DNA of 64,000 bases. It comes from Sinomonas terrae. GTDB lineage: Bacteria > Actinomycetota > Actinomycetes > Actinomycetales > Micrococcaceae. The DNA is taken from assembly GCF_022539255.1 (NCBI RefSeq), contig NZ_JAKZBV010000001.1, forward strand, positions 620,001 to 684,000. The letters run 5' to 3'. Each line of letters starts with the position of its first letter. The stretch's first letter is position 1. The notes under the pieces are model-generated. The model ran no database searches. It had not been told where the DNA came from and worked only from the letters and a program-made list of their open reading frames with translations. This document shows, piece by piece, positions 51,984-60,674 of this stretch. Both the position numbers and the translations under genes were made by a program.

Positions 51984-53606
51984 CTACTTTCGACCGAAGA
52001 CCCCACCGTGACTATTCGGGAAAAAGCCTGAGGCAACAACGGGAGCACCGGGCCCGGTCAGAGCACGAACCGGATTGGTGAGGTAGACCGTCGTCGTTCC
52101 GTTTGCCCCCTGTCCGTAGGCGCCGTAGCCCCAGTTCCACACCGAACCGTCCGCGAGGCGGATGTGGGTTCCGTAATAGCTGACCGCCATCTCGGTGATC
52201 GTGCCGGCGGGCAGACCTCCCGCATACGGTGCGGCGAAGACTCGGCTGGCCTGGCTCGAGGGCGAATGGACGAAGTACGAGCCGTAGCCCCAGGTGTAGA
52301 GAGTGTTATCGTTCCTGAGCGCGGCGCTGTGATAAGCCTCGTGGTAGAACTTCGGCAGCTGCGCCACGCCGGTCAGGGGCGTTCCGGGTCCGGTCAGGAC
52401 TGGTGCGGCGTAGTTCTGGTTCGAACTGCTCCCGTTGGCGTTCATGCCGCCTGCACCGTAGCCCCAGCTGTACACCATGCCGTTCCGGAGGGCCAAGCCT
52501 CCCTTGAATCGACCACGGATCTCGCTGACGCCCGAGATGGGCGTCCCGTCCTGAAGGATGACGGGCTTCATGACAGATTGGTTGCCGCTGAGGCCTGTCC
52601 CGAGGTCGGACTGGTCGTTGATGCCCCAGGTCCAGACACGTCCCTTCGTGTCGAGAGCGATGCCACCGGTGTAGCCGGCGGAGATCGACGTGATGAAGAC
52701 GTCCGGTCCCGGATTGAGGACGAGCTTGGGCACGTTCGTGTCCGGTCCGAAGGTCCCGTTGCCCAGCGAGCCGGTGGACGTGTTGAAGCCCCAGGAGAAG
52801 ATCCGGCCGTGGGTCGTGAGGACGTAGCCCCCGCCTGTGAAGGCTACGGTATCGACGAACTTCTCGCCGGTCAGCAGCGCTGAGGCGCCCCCGAATCCGA
52901 AGATCCCAGCAGTTGTCGTCGTCGTCCCCGGAGCGCAAGCGTTGGACCCTGCACCATGACTCCAGAGCGTATTATCGCTGCGGATGAGGTAGCTGTTGTG
53001 ATCCCGATAGCCGCCCGCCATCGCGATGATTGACTTCGCGCCGAGGGTGCCCGGCCCGTTGAGGTTGTCAGGCGTCACCGCATAGGTCTGGAGCGTGGCA
53101 CCGCTGCGATACAGCGTGGTCGCGAGGTTCTCGCCCCAGACGATACCGTCGGTCGCCGCAGGAACCGGGTTCGTGGCGACGATGAGCGTAGTGGTGCCCG
53201 GCGTGAAGCCAGAGGAGTTCGCCGAGAGCGGCGCGCTGCCCACGTTGCTGGGGGCTACGACACCGTTGACGGTGAAGGTCCCGTCCACGGGATTGACTGA
53301 TGCCGTCGCTGGACCACTCCAGCCTGCCGGATAGGTAAGCGTCACGGTCGCGGGCAGTGAAGTCCCGACGTTCGGGACAACCTTGCCCGTGATCGTGCCG
53401 TAGGTCATGCCCGGGCCGACGATGTACTCGGGGTAGTCGAAGAGGATGACGCCGCCTGTCGGGGAGGCGGCCGCGAGGGGCGTCGCAACCACTGCGAGGG
53501 CGACGGGCACGGACCACGCGGCCGTGCGCGTGATCGCCCGCCGAGGGATGCCTTCGGTCGCGGCGTTCTCGCCGTTCGGGGGGCCGGGGACAGTGGGCTC
53601 GGGCAT
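51984..53606 (-). CDS. Secreted RCC1-repeat beta-propeller protein
   Basis: A 540-residue exported protein. The N-terminus carries a twin-arginine-like signal (PRRAITRTAAWSVPVALAVV then ATPLAAA), predicting Tat or Sec export. An Ig-like beta region (about 55-165) is followed by RCC1 blades recognised by a W-x-W-G rhythm: GRIFSWGFN, GRVWTWGIND, GMVYSWGYGAGG, NTLYTWGYGS and GSVWNWGYGAYG. Bacterial RCC1 proteins are extracellular or surface proteins of mostly unknown function. The ATG at 53606 follows AGAAAGAG; the frame opens further upstream. It is divergent from an AraC-type regulator. Confidence 0.85.
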   Translation of the reverse strand: MPEPTVPGPPNGENAATEGIPRRAITRTAAWSVPVALAVVATPLAAASPTGGVILFDYPEYIVGPGMTYGTITGKVVPNVGTSLPATVTLTYPAGWSGPATASVNPVDGTFTVNGVVAPSNVGSAPLSANSSGFTPGTTTLIVATNPVPAATDGIVWGENLATTLYRSGATLQTYAVTPDNLNGPGTLGAKSIIAMAGGYRDHNSYLIRSDNTLWSHGAGSNACAPGTTTTTAGIFGFGGASALLTGEKFVDTVAFTGGGYVLTTHGRIFSWGFNTSTGSLGNGTFGPDTNVPKLVLNPGPDVFITSISAGYTGGIALDTKGRVWTWGINDQSDLGTGLSGNQSVMKPVILQDGTPISGVSEIRGRFKGGLALRNGMVYSWGYGAGGMNANGSSSNQNYAAPVLTGPGTPLTGVAQLPKFYHEAYHSAALRNDNTLYTWGYGSYFVHSPSSQASRVFAAPYAGGLPAGTITEMAVSYYGTHIRLADGSVWNWGYGAYGQGANGTTTVYLTNPVRALTGPGAPVVASGFFPNSHGGVFGRK

Positions 53607-53855
53607 GCTGACTCTTTCTCGCAGGAATTCGTTGATGGCGGCTTCGGACGGAAGCCGGACATTCTGAACCGTAGAGGTGCGATGAGACGCACGCGGTGCA
53701 AACGGCAAATCTGCGCCAAGACGCCAGCACTATCCGTCTAAGTGGTGCGGAGCGGTGTTTATCGTGTGGGAAAAGTCCCGCTCCGAACGCCTCACAGAGG
53801 TCCGAGGGGCGCTGGCATAAATTCTCGATTTGTATGGCGCACAGGGGGACGTGTG

Positions 53856-54740
53856 GTGAAGAGATGGGTCGACGGGAACCAGCATGACTTCGTCGGGGCG
53901 GAAGGCCTCGCCGAGCTCGGCGGACTGGTCGAACCGCTCACTGAAGCGGATGCGTTCGCCCTGCGTCTGAGGGCCGTCCGCGCCGGTCAGATGGTCCTAA
54001 CCTACGTGGCCGTGACTGAATGCCGCTTCACAGGCATGGCCGTCTTCCCCTCAAGGAAGGACTGCGTTCACCTCATGCTTCCGTTCGACACGCAGTTCCA
54101 GGTTGAAGAGCGCAGCGTGCCGGCAGGGGGCATGGTGGCGATGCGGGAAACGGCTCCTGTTGCACTGCGTCTTGACGCACCAGGCAGGGCGCTTGTGGTG
54201 AGCATGACAAAGGGAGTGGGTCCTGCAGAGGTCGCCTTCTCCGTGGACACGCCGTACCTTCTCCGTGGTGCCTCGACGAGCATGGCGGCAGTTCGGGCAG
54301 TCGCGGAAGTAGTCTTCCGGTCGCCGGGGCGGGATGCAGGTGTTGCGGAACTTCTTCTCGGACTTTCGACCGCCGTCCTCGTAGAAGCATCGATTACGGC
54401 TTCGATTTCGGTGGACAGAGAGGAGCGGCTGGCGGTGGAAGCATTGAAGGTGATCTCGAGCGAGTTCCGAAGTCGCGAGCTGACGGCGAAGCAGCTTGCG
54501 GGGAGGGTCGGCGTCTCAGTGAGGGCGCTCCAGCGCGCGTTCACAGCCCGAGGCGGCTTGGGGCACGTGATCCGTTCCTATCGGACTCAGGAAGCCATCA
54601 GATTGCTGGGATTAAGGGATATGGAGGACGCGACTTTCGAGATGATCGCCAGAATGAGTGGATTCCTGGACGCGCGTGCGATGCGAAAGGCGGTGATCGG
54701 CGCCACGGGAATGCTCCCGGCCCATCACCGGAGGAATTGA
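53856..54740 (+). CDS. AraC-family transcriptional regulator
   Basis: A 294-residue regulator. The C-terminal ~100 residues hold the AraC double helix-turn-helix (RELTAKQLAGRVGVSVRALQ, then FEMIARMSGFLDARAMRKAV) with the LPAHHRRN ending. The N-terminal part (about 1-180) is a beta-rich sensor resembling the AraC-binding-like cupin domain. The start is the GTG at 53856 after a GGGGGA site. It is divergent from the RCC1 gene with 249 bp between, so control of that gene is likely. The effector is unknown. Confidence 0.85.
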   Translation: MKRWVDGNQHDFVGAEGLAELGGLVEPLTEADAFALRLRAVRAGQMVLTYVAVTECRFTGMAVFPSRKDCVHLMLPFDTQFQVEERSVPAGGMVAMRETAPVALRLDAPGRALVVSMTKGVGPAEVAFSVDTPYLLRGASTSMAAVRAVAEVVFRSPGRDAGVAELLLGLSTAVLVEASITASISVDREERLAVEALKVISSEFRSRELTAKQLAGRVGVSVRALQRAFTARGGLGHVIRSYRTQEAIRLLGLRDMEDATFEMIARMSGFLDARAMRKAVIGATGMLPAHHRRN

Positions 54741-54776
54741 GACAAATTCTTAAAGGCGCAAAGAGTCGAATGATAA

Positions 54777-54816
54777 AGGTAGGCCCTGCTCTCTAAGTGG
54801 AGAGCAGGGCCTACCT
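54777..54816. terminator. Bidirectional terminator between araC-type and permease genes
   Basis: A perfect 17-bp stem (arms 54777-54793 and 54800-54816; AGGTAGGCCCTGCTCTC) with loop TAAGTG, between convergent genes. One of the cleanest hairpins in the window. Confidence 0.9.
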
Positions 54817-54845
54817 AGGTGTTTACTCAGTGCGCAATCTCAGTG

Positions 54846-56342
54846 TCAATGAACGCCGTCGGACGTCTCGACCAGGACTTCGTTGCCGTCCTTGTCGAGG
54901 ATCTTCCCGTTCTCGCAGCGATCGCCCTCCTCGAGAGCGTCGAGGACCACGATCGGCACCATGCGGGTCGGCGCTGCCGCGAACACTGAGGGGCTCTTGG
55001 GGGTGCCGCGCTTGATGACGTTGAACAGGATGTTCAGCAGGACTGCCATGAGGGCCGCCGAGCTGATGCCCGAGTCGAAGATGACCTGGACCCACGTCGG
55101 GAACTTCGAGTAGAACGTCGGGTCGACGACCGGCACGAGCCCGAACGCGATCGACGTCGCCACGATGATCAGGTTCATGTTGTCCTTGTAGTCGACCTTC
55201 GAAAGCGTCCGGATGCCGGAGGCCGCGACAGTGCCGAAGAGGACGATTCCGGCTCCGCCGAGGACCGGCATCGGGATGGCGGCGACAACGCGTCCGAGCA
55301 CGGGCATCAAGCCGAGCACCATGAGGACGACGCCGCCGGCGGCCACCGCGAAACGGCTCTTGATCCCGGTGACCGCCACGAGGCCGACGTTCTGGGCGAA
55401 GGCGCTCTGCGTGAATCCGTTGAAGACGGGGGAGACCGCGGAGGACAGCATGTCGGCACGGAGACCGTTGGCGATCCGCTTCGAGTCGACCTTGGCGCCG
55501 GTGACCTCAGCCACGGCGAGGATGTCCGCCGTCGTCTCGGTCAAGATCACGAGGACGACGATGACCATCGAGATGATGGCGGCTGGCTCGAACGTCGGAA
55601 GGCCGAAGTGGAACGGCTCCGGGAAGGCGAAGATCGGGCCGTTGAGAACCTGCGAGAAGTCCGCCTTGCCGAGGAACACCGCGATGATCGTGCCGATGAC
55701 GATGGAAAGGAGGATGGACAGCCGCGAGATGACCCCGCTCCCGAGCTTGCTCAGGATCATGATGATGACGAGGGTGAGGGCCATGAGGCCGATGTTCGCG
55801 GGGCTCCCGTAGTCCGGTGCGGTCTGGGAGTTGCCGAGCGCCCAGCCTGCCGCGACCGGGACGAGCGATAGGCCGATGGTCGTGATCACCACGCCCGTCA
55901 CTACCGGCGGGAAGAAGTGGATGATCTGCGAGAAGAAGGGGGCGATGATCAGGCCGATCACAGAGGCCGCCATGACGGCGCCGAACACGGCCGGGAGTCC
56001 TCCGCCGCCACTCACGATAGCGAGCAGCGTCGCGACTGAGGCGAACGAGGTGCCCTGGACAAGCGGCAGACGCGAGCCGAACCACTTGATGCCGAGGGTC
56101 TGCAGCAGCGTTGCAAGACCGCCGATGAAGAGGCACGCCGTGATCAGCAGGGCAAGATCTGGCCCTTTGAGCCCCGCGGCCGAACCGATGATGAGCGGCG
56201 GGGCGATGATGCCGCCGTACATTGTGAGCACGTGCTGGATGCCATAGGCGAAGGCCGTGGAAACCGGCAGCTTCTGGTTCTCTGGGCTCGTGGTCTCCGT
56301 GCTGGAATCAGCGATAGAGACAGGCGCCGTCTTTCGGGACAT
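54846..56342 (-). CDS. Urate/xanthine permease (NCS2 family)
   Basis: A 498-residue nucleobase:cation symporter-2 protein with about 14 membrane segments. LPVSTAFAYGIQHVLTMYGG is the conserved N-terminal segment with the His of helix 1; QGTSFASVATLLAI, and QSAFAQNVGLVAVTGIKSRF are further NCS2 signatures. Its place directly downstream of uricase genes makes urate or xanthine the likely substrate. AAGGAGG lies at ideal spacing before the ATG at 56342; the frame opens at 56381. A 170-bp gap with a hairpin separates it from uricase, so it may be expressed independently. Confidence 0.9.
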   Translation of the reverse strand: MSRKTAPVSIADSSTETTSPENQKLPVSTAFAYGIQHVLTMYGGIIAPPLIIGSAAGLKGPDLALLITACLFIGGLATLLQTLGIKWFGSRLPLVQGTSFASVATLLAIVSGGGGLPAVFGAVMAASVIGLIIAPFFSQIIHFFPPVVTGVVITTIGLSLVPVAAGWALGNSQTAPDYGSPANIGLMALTLVIIMILSKLGSGVISRLSILLSIVIGTIIAVFLGKADFSQVLNGPIFAFPEPFHFGLPTFEPAAIISMVIVVLVILTETTADILAVAEVTGAKVDSKRIANGLRADMLSSAVSPVFNGFTQSAFAQNVGLVAVTGIKSRFAVAAGGVVLMVLGLMPVLGRVVAAIPMPVLGGAGIVLFGTVAASGIRTLSKVDYKDNMNLIIVATSIAFGLVPVVDPTFYSKFPTWVQVIFDSGISSAALMAVLLNILFNVIKRGTPKSPSVFAAAPTRMVPIVVLDALEEGDRCENGKILDKDGNEVLVETSDGVH

Positions 56343-56438
56343 AGCAGACCTCCTTGTCAGCTTTGAATACCGAGTGCGCAACTGAGAGTGGTGATGGTGG
56401 GTTGGGTGGGTGATGGATCAGGTGATGCGGTGGAAAGG

Positions 56439-56476
56439 GCGGACGACGACGGCCGGAGTTCACCGCCGTCGTCCGC
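56439..56476 (-). terminator. Hairpin between uricase and permease genes
   Basis: Perfect 10-bp arms GCGGACGACG/CGTCGTCCGC with additional inner pairing. It lies 36 bp after the uricase stop and upstream of the permease gene. Confidence 0.5.
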
Positions 56477-56512
56477 TCCTTGCTCAGGGTGCGGAGTGAG
56501 AGAGGCTGCAGC

Positions 56513-57448
56513 TCAGCAGAAGCCGGCGATGCCATCCCAAGCGTTTCCGGGGTCGGAAATGCTCTCACGCTCGAAGTTCGCCTCGATGAGGCCGTACGGG
56601 CGATCAGCCGCGTAGAAGACCTCGTTCGGGTTGTCGAGACCGAACGGAGTCAGGTCGACGACGAAATGGTGCTTGTTCGGCGTCGAGAAGCGGACCTCGT
56701 CGATCTCGGGGTGCACGTCCAGGACCTTCTGGGCCATCTGGAACAGCGTCTGCTGGAGGGCGTGCGAGTAGCCCTCGGTGAAGCCCTCGAGCAGGAGGGC
56801 CTTGACGTCGTCGTACGCCTTGTTGAAGTCGACGGTGCCGTTGGCGATCGCCTCGTTGTTGTAGCGCCAGCGGGCCGAGACGTCGGTCGCGAGGATTCGG
56901 TCGGTCGTCTCCTGAAGGGTGGTGAAGCGATCCTTCGGGTAGCCGACGAAGCCGGACTCGGTGGACTTCAGGACCGTGAGGTCGTTGAGGCCCGAAATGA
57001 CGTAGATGTTGTCGCCATCCTTGGTCACTACCGCGTTGCGGACCTCCTGGCCCTTCCGGACGAAGGAGTGGTCGTGGCCCTCGCCGTGGGCGATGATGCG
57101 CTCCCAGGCGTACTGCTCGGCCTCCCAACGGCCGCCCGTGACCCATCCGAACTCGGACGTGAAGTGCTTGGCGAGCCGGATGAGGAATTCCTCCGGGGAG
57201 CCAATGCCCTCACGGGCGAACCCGTAGACGGTGTTCTTCTGGGTGTCAGTCGGGACGACGTGACCGTTGTCCCCGTCGAGGTGGGCTGCCTCGAAGTCTC
57301 CGCGGAGCTGCGAGGTGACGCTGAGATCCTCGATCTCGTGGCGCGCCGTGTCGCGGGTGATCTTGACGACGCGGACCTCGGCCTTGCCGTACTGGTTCTT
57401 GCCCAGGACGATCTTGCTGCTGGTGTTCTCAGTGGTGTTCTGCGCCAT
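56513..57448 (-). CDS. pucL: Urate oxidase (uricase)
   Basis: A 311-residue cofactor-free uricase oxidising urate to 5-hydroxyisourate. Catalytic Lys lies in LGKNQYGKAEVRVVKI and Thr in VPTDTQKNTVYGFAR, the Lys-Thr dyad; HHFVVDLTPFG and the C-terminal region complete the tandem T-fold. It is 6 bp downstream of the HIU hydrolase gene. It has the usual length and no peroxisomal-type signal. Confidence 0.95.
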   Translation of the reverse strand: MAQNTTENTSSKIVLGKNQYGKAEVRVVKITRDTARHEIEDLSVTSQLRGDFEAAHLDGDNGHVVPTDTQKNTVYGFAREGIGSPEEFLIRLAKHFTSEFGWVTGGRWEAEQYAWERIIAHGEGHDHSFVRKGQEVRNAVVTKDGDNIYVISGLNDLTVLKSTESGFVGYPKDRFTTLQETTDRILATDVSARWRYNNEAIANGTVDFNKAYDDVKALLLEGFTEGYSHALQQTLFQMAQKVLDVHPEIDEVRFSTPNKHHFVVDLTPFGLDNPNEVFYAADRPYGLIEANFERESISDPGNAWDGIAGFC

Positions 57449-57454
57449 GGCGCT

Positions 57455-57796
57455 TCAGCTCCCTCGGTAAGTAGAAAAGGCGAATGGACTCAGCAGGAGC
57501 GGCACGTGATAGTGCGCCTCGTTCTCGTCGACCGTGAAGGTCAGAGAAACCTCCGGGAAGAAGGTCTCCTGCCCGATACCGGCGAAGTAGGCTCCGGTCG
57601 CGAACTGAAGACGGTAGGAACCGCTCTCCAGACGCTCCGGGCCGAGGTCTTTCACCCGCCCGTCGGTATCGGTGGTGCCCGTTCCAATCTGGGACCATGC
57701 CTCGCCGTCGCGGGCGTAGAGTTCGACGACGACACCTGCCGCCGGCTTGCCGGCTGCGGTATCCAGAATGTGGGTGGTCACATGGGAGACGCTCAC
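57455..57796 (-). CDS. pucM: 5-hydroxyisourate hydrolase (transthyretin-like)
   Basis: A 113-residue HIU hydrolase, converting 5-hydroxyisourate to OHCU. THILDTAAGKPA at the N-terminus (active His), HYHVPLLLSPFAFSTYRGS at the C-terminus with the diagnostic YRGS tetrapeptide. It overlaps the OHCU decarboxylase stop by 4 bp. Confidence 0.95.
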   Translation of the reverse strand: MSVSHVTTHILDTAAGKPAAGVVVELYARDGEAWSQIGTGTTDTDGRVKDLGPERLESGSYRLQFATGAYFAGIGQETFFPEVSLTFTVDENEAHYHVPLLLSPFAFSTYRGS

Positions 57797-58320
57797 GCGC
57801 TGGGCTCCTCTCGAGTCGGGCTCTGCTCCAGCAGGCTTTGCTTCAGTCGAAGCACTGCGATCTCGCGGAGCTGCTCCGCGACGACAGGCTCCTCCTGCTC
57901 GGGCGTGTGGCCCAGACGTTCCTGGAGCGCGGTGAGCATCTCGTTGGCCGAACGGCCCGCGGCGCGGATCAGGAAGACCCTGCCGAATTTCTCCTCGTAA
58001 GCCCGGTTCCCCTCCGCCAGCGCGGCGGCCGTCTCCGGGTCGCGCTGGTCGACGCCGGACTGCTCGTTCCGGGACATCGAGGCTTCTGCGGACTTGCCGC
58101 CTGCCTTCTCGCCGATGCGCGGATGGTGGGAAAGAGCGCCCTCAAGCTCCGTAGGGGTGAAGGGATCGGCCGCTCCTCGCGCCGTCGACAACAGGGCGTC
58201 GAGGCTTGCGAAAGGGCGGGCGGCAGTGATCTCTTCGATCCAGCGGGGCACATCGAGGCACGGCTTCAAAAGCTCACGAACCTCGCGGGCGGGGGCGGCA
58301 TTGAACTGTTCAAGCAACAT
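57793..58320 (-). CDS. OHCU decarboxylase
   Basis: A 175-residue decarboxylase producing S-allantoin from OHCU. Family features: LLEQFNAAPAREVRELLKPC, SHHPRIGEKAGG with the catalytic His, and SANEMLTALQERLGHTPEQE. The ATG at 58320 is chosen because homology begins there; the frame is open to 58461 through the operator region. First gene of the urate operon (OHCU decarboxylase, HIU hydrolase, uricase). Confidence 0.93.
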   Translation of the reverse strand: MLLEQFNAAPAREVRELLKPCLDVPRWIEEITAARPFASLDALLSTARGAADPFTPTELEGALSHHPRIGEKAGGKSAEASMSRNEQSGVDQRDPETAAALAEGNRAYEEKFGRVFLIRAAGRSANEMLTALQERLGHTPEQEEPVVAEQLREIAVLRLKQSLLEQSPTREEPSA

Positions 58321-58369
58321 GGCTTGTCGGGTCCTCAACTGCTCAATGCTGGCATCCACGGTGACGGCT

Positions 58370-58407
58370 ATACGGAACGTCGGTTTCTTGGTTCCGTATC
58401 GTGGAAC
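58370..58407. promoter_or_regulatory. Inverted-repeat operator of the urate operon
   Basis: ATACGGAAC-N12-GTTCCGTAT (58370-58399) is a perfect 9-bp inverted repeat; GTTCC-N7-GGAAC (58391-58407) overlaps it, giving three GGAAC half-sites. They lie 50-90 bp upstream of the first start, downstream of a possible promoter (TTGACA at 58459-58454, 18 bp, CAAACT), so a bound repressor would block elongation. No regulator gene is adjacent. Confidence 0.7.
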
Positions 58408-58589
58408 TGTTATTTCAGCATGTGTAAATAGTTTGAGGGACTGGGGTGTGATTGTCAACACCTTATTGTGTGACCGGCTTCCCTTTCGACCTCAAACCGG
58501 GCTTCGGCTCGCGCTCCAGCCCGTTTCTGAGAGGGGCAGGCGCGTGTCCTGCCGAGACACGCCGCTCAGGAGACTGATTGGGAAAACAC

Positions 58590-58720
58590 AACCGGGCGGG
58601 AACGGGGTGGCGCGGGGTGCACCGGCGGGGGCGGGGGCGCGCAGGCGGGGGGGGGGGGGGGGCGCCCAGGCTGCGGGGGTAGAGCCACCAGGCGCGGACG
58701 CGGGGGGTGCAGCGGCGGCG
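58590..58720. repeat. G-rich tract with a 16-base poly-G run
   Basis: An unbroken run of 16 G occupies 58647-58662, in a 130-bp stretch of G-rich sequence with several other runs of four to six G. It forms most of the ~500-bp non-coding region between the urate operon and bcp. Possible G-quadruplex or slippage site; also a typical place for sequencing error. Confidence 0.85.
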
Positions 58721-58771
58721 GGGGCGCGCGGCGCGCCGGCCGGTGCCGAGCGCAGGCTGCGGTACGAAAGA

Positions 58772-58801
58772 CAGGGCCCCGGACAGATGTCCGGGGCCCT
58801 G
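58772..58801 (-). terminator. Terminator of the peroxiredoxin gene
   Basis: A perfect 14-bp stem CAGGGCCCCGGACA/TGTCCGGGGCCCTG closing on a two-base gap (in effect a four-base loop), 34 bp after the bcp stop. Confidence 0.8.
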
Positions 58802-58834
58802 AGGCGGCGCGGGGTGCTGCGGGGTAGCGGCGTC

Positions 58835-59308
58835 TTAGACGCCCAGCTTCTCCCGCAGAGCGGCCACATGGCCGTCCGCGTTCACGCTGTAGTCGATCGA
58901 CTCGATCGTGCCGTCGGGTGCGACGACAGCCGTCGAGCGCAGGATGCCCTCGACCACCTCGCCGTTCCGGATGCGCTCGCCCCATGCGCCCCAGGCCTTG
59001 GCGACGGCGGCGCCCTCGTCGGCGAGGAGTGGGAAGGTGAGGCTGAAGTCATCGGCGAATGAGGCGATGGCCTCCACTGGATCCGGCGAGATGCCGATAA
59101 CGCTCACACCCGCCGCGTTGAGCGAGTCGAGGCTGTCGCGGAAGTCGCAGGCCTCGGTCGTGCAGCCGGGGGTGGCCGCCTTCGGGTAGAAGTACACGAC
59201 CACGCGGCGGCCACGGTAGTCCGCGAGCGAGACGTCCTTCCCGGAAGCGTCCGGGAGCGTGAAGTCCGGAGCCTGCTGCCCCGCACTGAGCTTCGTGGTG
59301 GTTGTCAT
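58835..59308 (-). CDS. bcp: Thiol peroxidase of the BCP/PrxQ type
   Basis: A 157-residue atypical 2-Cys peroxiredoxin. YFYPKAATPGCTTEACDFRD contains the peroxidatic Cys49 and the resolving Cys54 five residues on. It reduces hydroperoxides using thioredoxin. AGGAGG precedes the ATG. It lies in the middle of the purine-catabolic genes, where uricase generates H2O2, so co-location may be functional. Confidence 0.94.
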   Translation of the reverse strand: MTTTTKLSAGQQAPDFTLPDASGKDVSLADYRGRRVVVYFYPKAATPGCTTEACDFRDSLDSLNAAGVSVIGISPDPVEAIASFADDFSLTFPLLADEGAAVAKAWGAWGERIRNGEVVEGILRSTAVVAPDGTIESIDYSVNADGHVAALREKLGV

Positions 59309-59330
59309 GGTTCCTCCTAGGGGAGTTCGG

Positions 59331-60674
59331 TCAGGCCGTGCCGCGGCGGATCAGCTGGCCCCTTGGCTCGCTGAAGTCCACCTCGGTGCCGCGCACGAAC
59401 GTGCGGCGTACCACGCCGGAGAGGGTCTTTCCCTGATACGGCGTGATGTGGTTCTTGTGGTACAGCTTGTCCGCGTCGACGACGAACGCCTCGTCCGCCG
59501 CGAAGATCGCAAGGTCAGCATCGTACCCCGGGGCGAGGGTTCCCTTCCGCTGGAGCCGGGCGAGCTCGGCGGGCTTGTGGCCCATCCACTCGACAACGCG
59601 CTCGAGCGGAATGCCGCGCCGCCGCGCCTCCGTCCAGATGATCGGGAGCCCGAGCTGGAGCGAGGCAACGCCGCCCCATGCAACGCCGAAATCGCCGTTC
59701 TCGAGATCCTTGAGATCGACCGTGCTGGGGGAGTGGTCCGAGACGATGCAGTCGATGATGCCGTCCTCGAGGCCCTGCCACAGCAGCTCGCGGTTGGACG
59801 CCTCGCGGATCGGCGGACAGCACTTGAACGCTGTTGCCCCATTGGGGATCTCCTCCGCGAGGAGCGTCAGGTAGTGCGGGCACGTCTCGACCGTGAGCTT
59901 GACGCCGTCGCGCTTTGCCGTGGCAATCATGGCCAGAGCGTCCGACGACGAGAGGTGCAGGATGTGCGCACGCGCACCTGTCCACCGGGCCCGCTCGATG
60001 ACCTCCGCGATCGCAACGTTCTCCGCCCCGCGCGGCCGCGAGTGGAGGAAGCTCTCGTAGATGTCGCCCTCGGGGTTCGGCGCGTGGTCGATGGCCCGGG
60101 AATCCTCGGCATGGACGATCATGAGGCCGTCGAAGGACGCGATCTCGCTGAGGTCCTTTTCGAGCTCGTCGACTTCGAGGTGCGGGAACTCGTCGACACC
60201 TGAGTGCAGGAGGAAGCACTTGAAGCCGAAGACGCCCTCGTCGTGCAGCGCCCGGAGGTCGCCCGTGTTCCCCGGAATCGCGCCGCCCCAGAACCCGACG
60301 TCCACGAACGACTGCGTCTCCGCCGCCGCCCGCTTCACGCGGAGCGCGTCGACATTGACGGTCGGCGGGATGCTGTTGAGCGGCATATCGATGATGGTCG
60401 TGACACCGCCGGCCGCGGCAGCACGCGTCGCGGAGGCGAATCCTTCCCACTCGGTGCGGCCAGGCTCGTTCACATGGACATGGCTGTCCACGAGGCCCGG
60501 GATGAGGGTTTCGTCGTCGGCGAGCTCAATGACCTCGCGGCCCGCGAGCCCGTTCCCGAACGGCTCGAGCGCCACGATGCGCCCGTCCGTGATGCCCACT
60601 TCGCGCGGGACAATGCCCGCCGTTGTGAGGACGCGCTGCCCGCGGATGACCAGATCGAATCCGGTATCAGTCAT
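59331..60674 (-). CDS. allB: Allantoinase
   Basis: A 447-residue amidohydrolase hydrolysing allantoin to allantoate. Metal site GLVDSHVHVNEPGRTEWEGF, carboxylated Lys in FGFKCFLLHSG, HAEDS, HILHLSS and DHSPST. The start GTG/ATG region overlaps the glycerate kinase stop by 4 bp (ATGA). Length and the allantoinase-specific EPGR motif separate it from dihydroorotase and dihydropyrimidinase. Allantoate-processing enzymes are not in the window. Confidence 0.94.
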   Translation of the reverse strand: MTDTGFDLVIRGQRVLTTAGIVPREVGITDGRIVALEPFGNGLAGREVIELADDETLIPGLVDSHVHVNEPGRTEWEGFASATRAAAAGGVTTIIDMPLNSIPPTVNVDALRVKRAAAETQSFVDVGFWGGAIPGNTGDLRALHDEGVFGFKCFLLHSGVDEFPHLEVDELEKDLSEIASFDGLMIVHAEDSRAIDHAPNPEGDIYESFLHSRPRGAENVAIAEVIERARWTGARAHILHLSSSDALAMIATAKRDGVKLTVETCPHYLTLLAEEIPNGATAFKCCPPIREASNRELLWQGLEDGIIDCIVSDHSPSTVDLKDLENGDFGVAWGGVASLQLGLPIIWTEARRRGIPLERVVEWMGHKPAELARLQRKGTLAPGYDADLAIFAADEAFVVDADKLYHKNHITPYQGKTLSGVVRRTFVRGTEVDFSEPRGQLIRRGTA

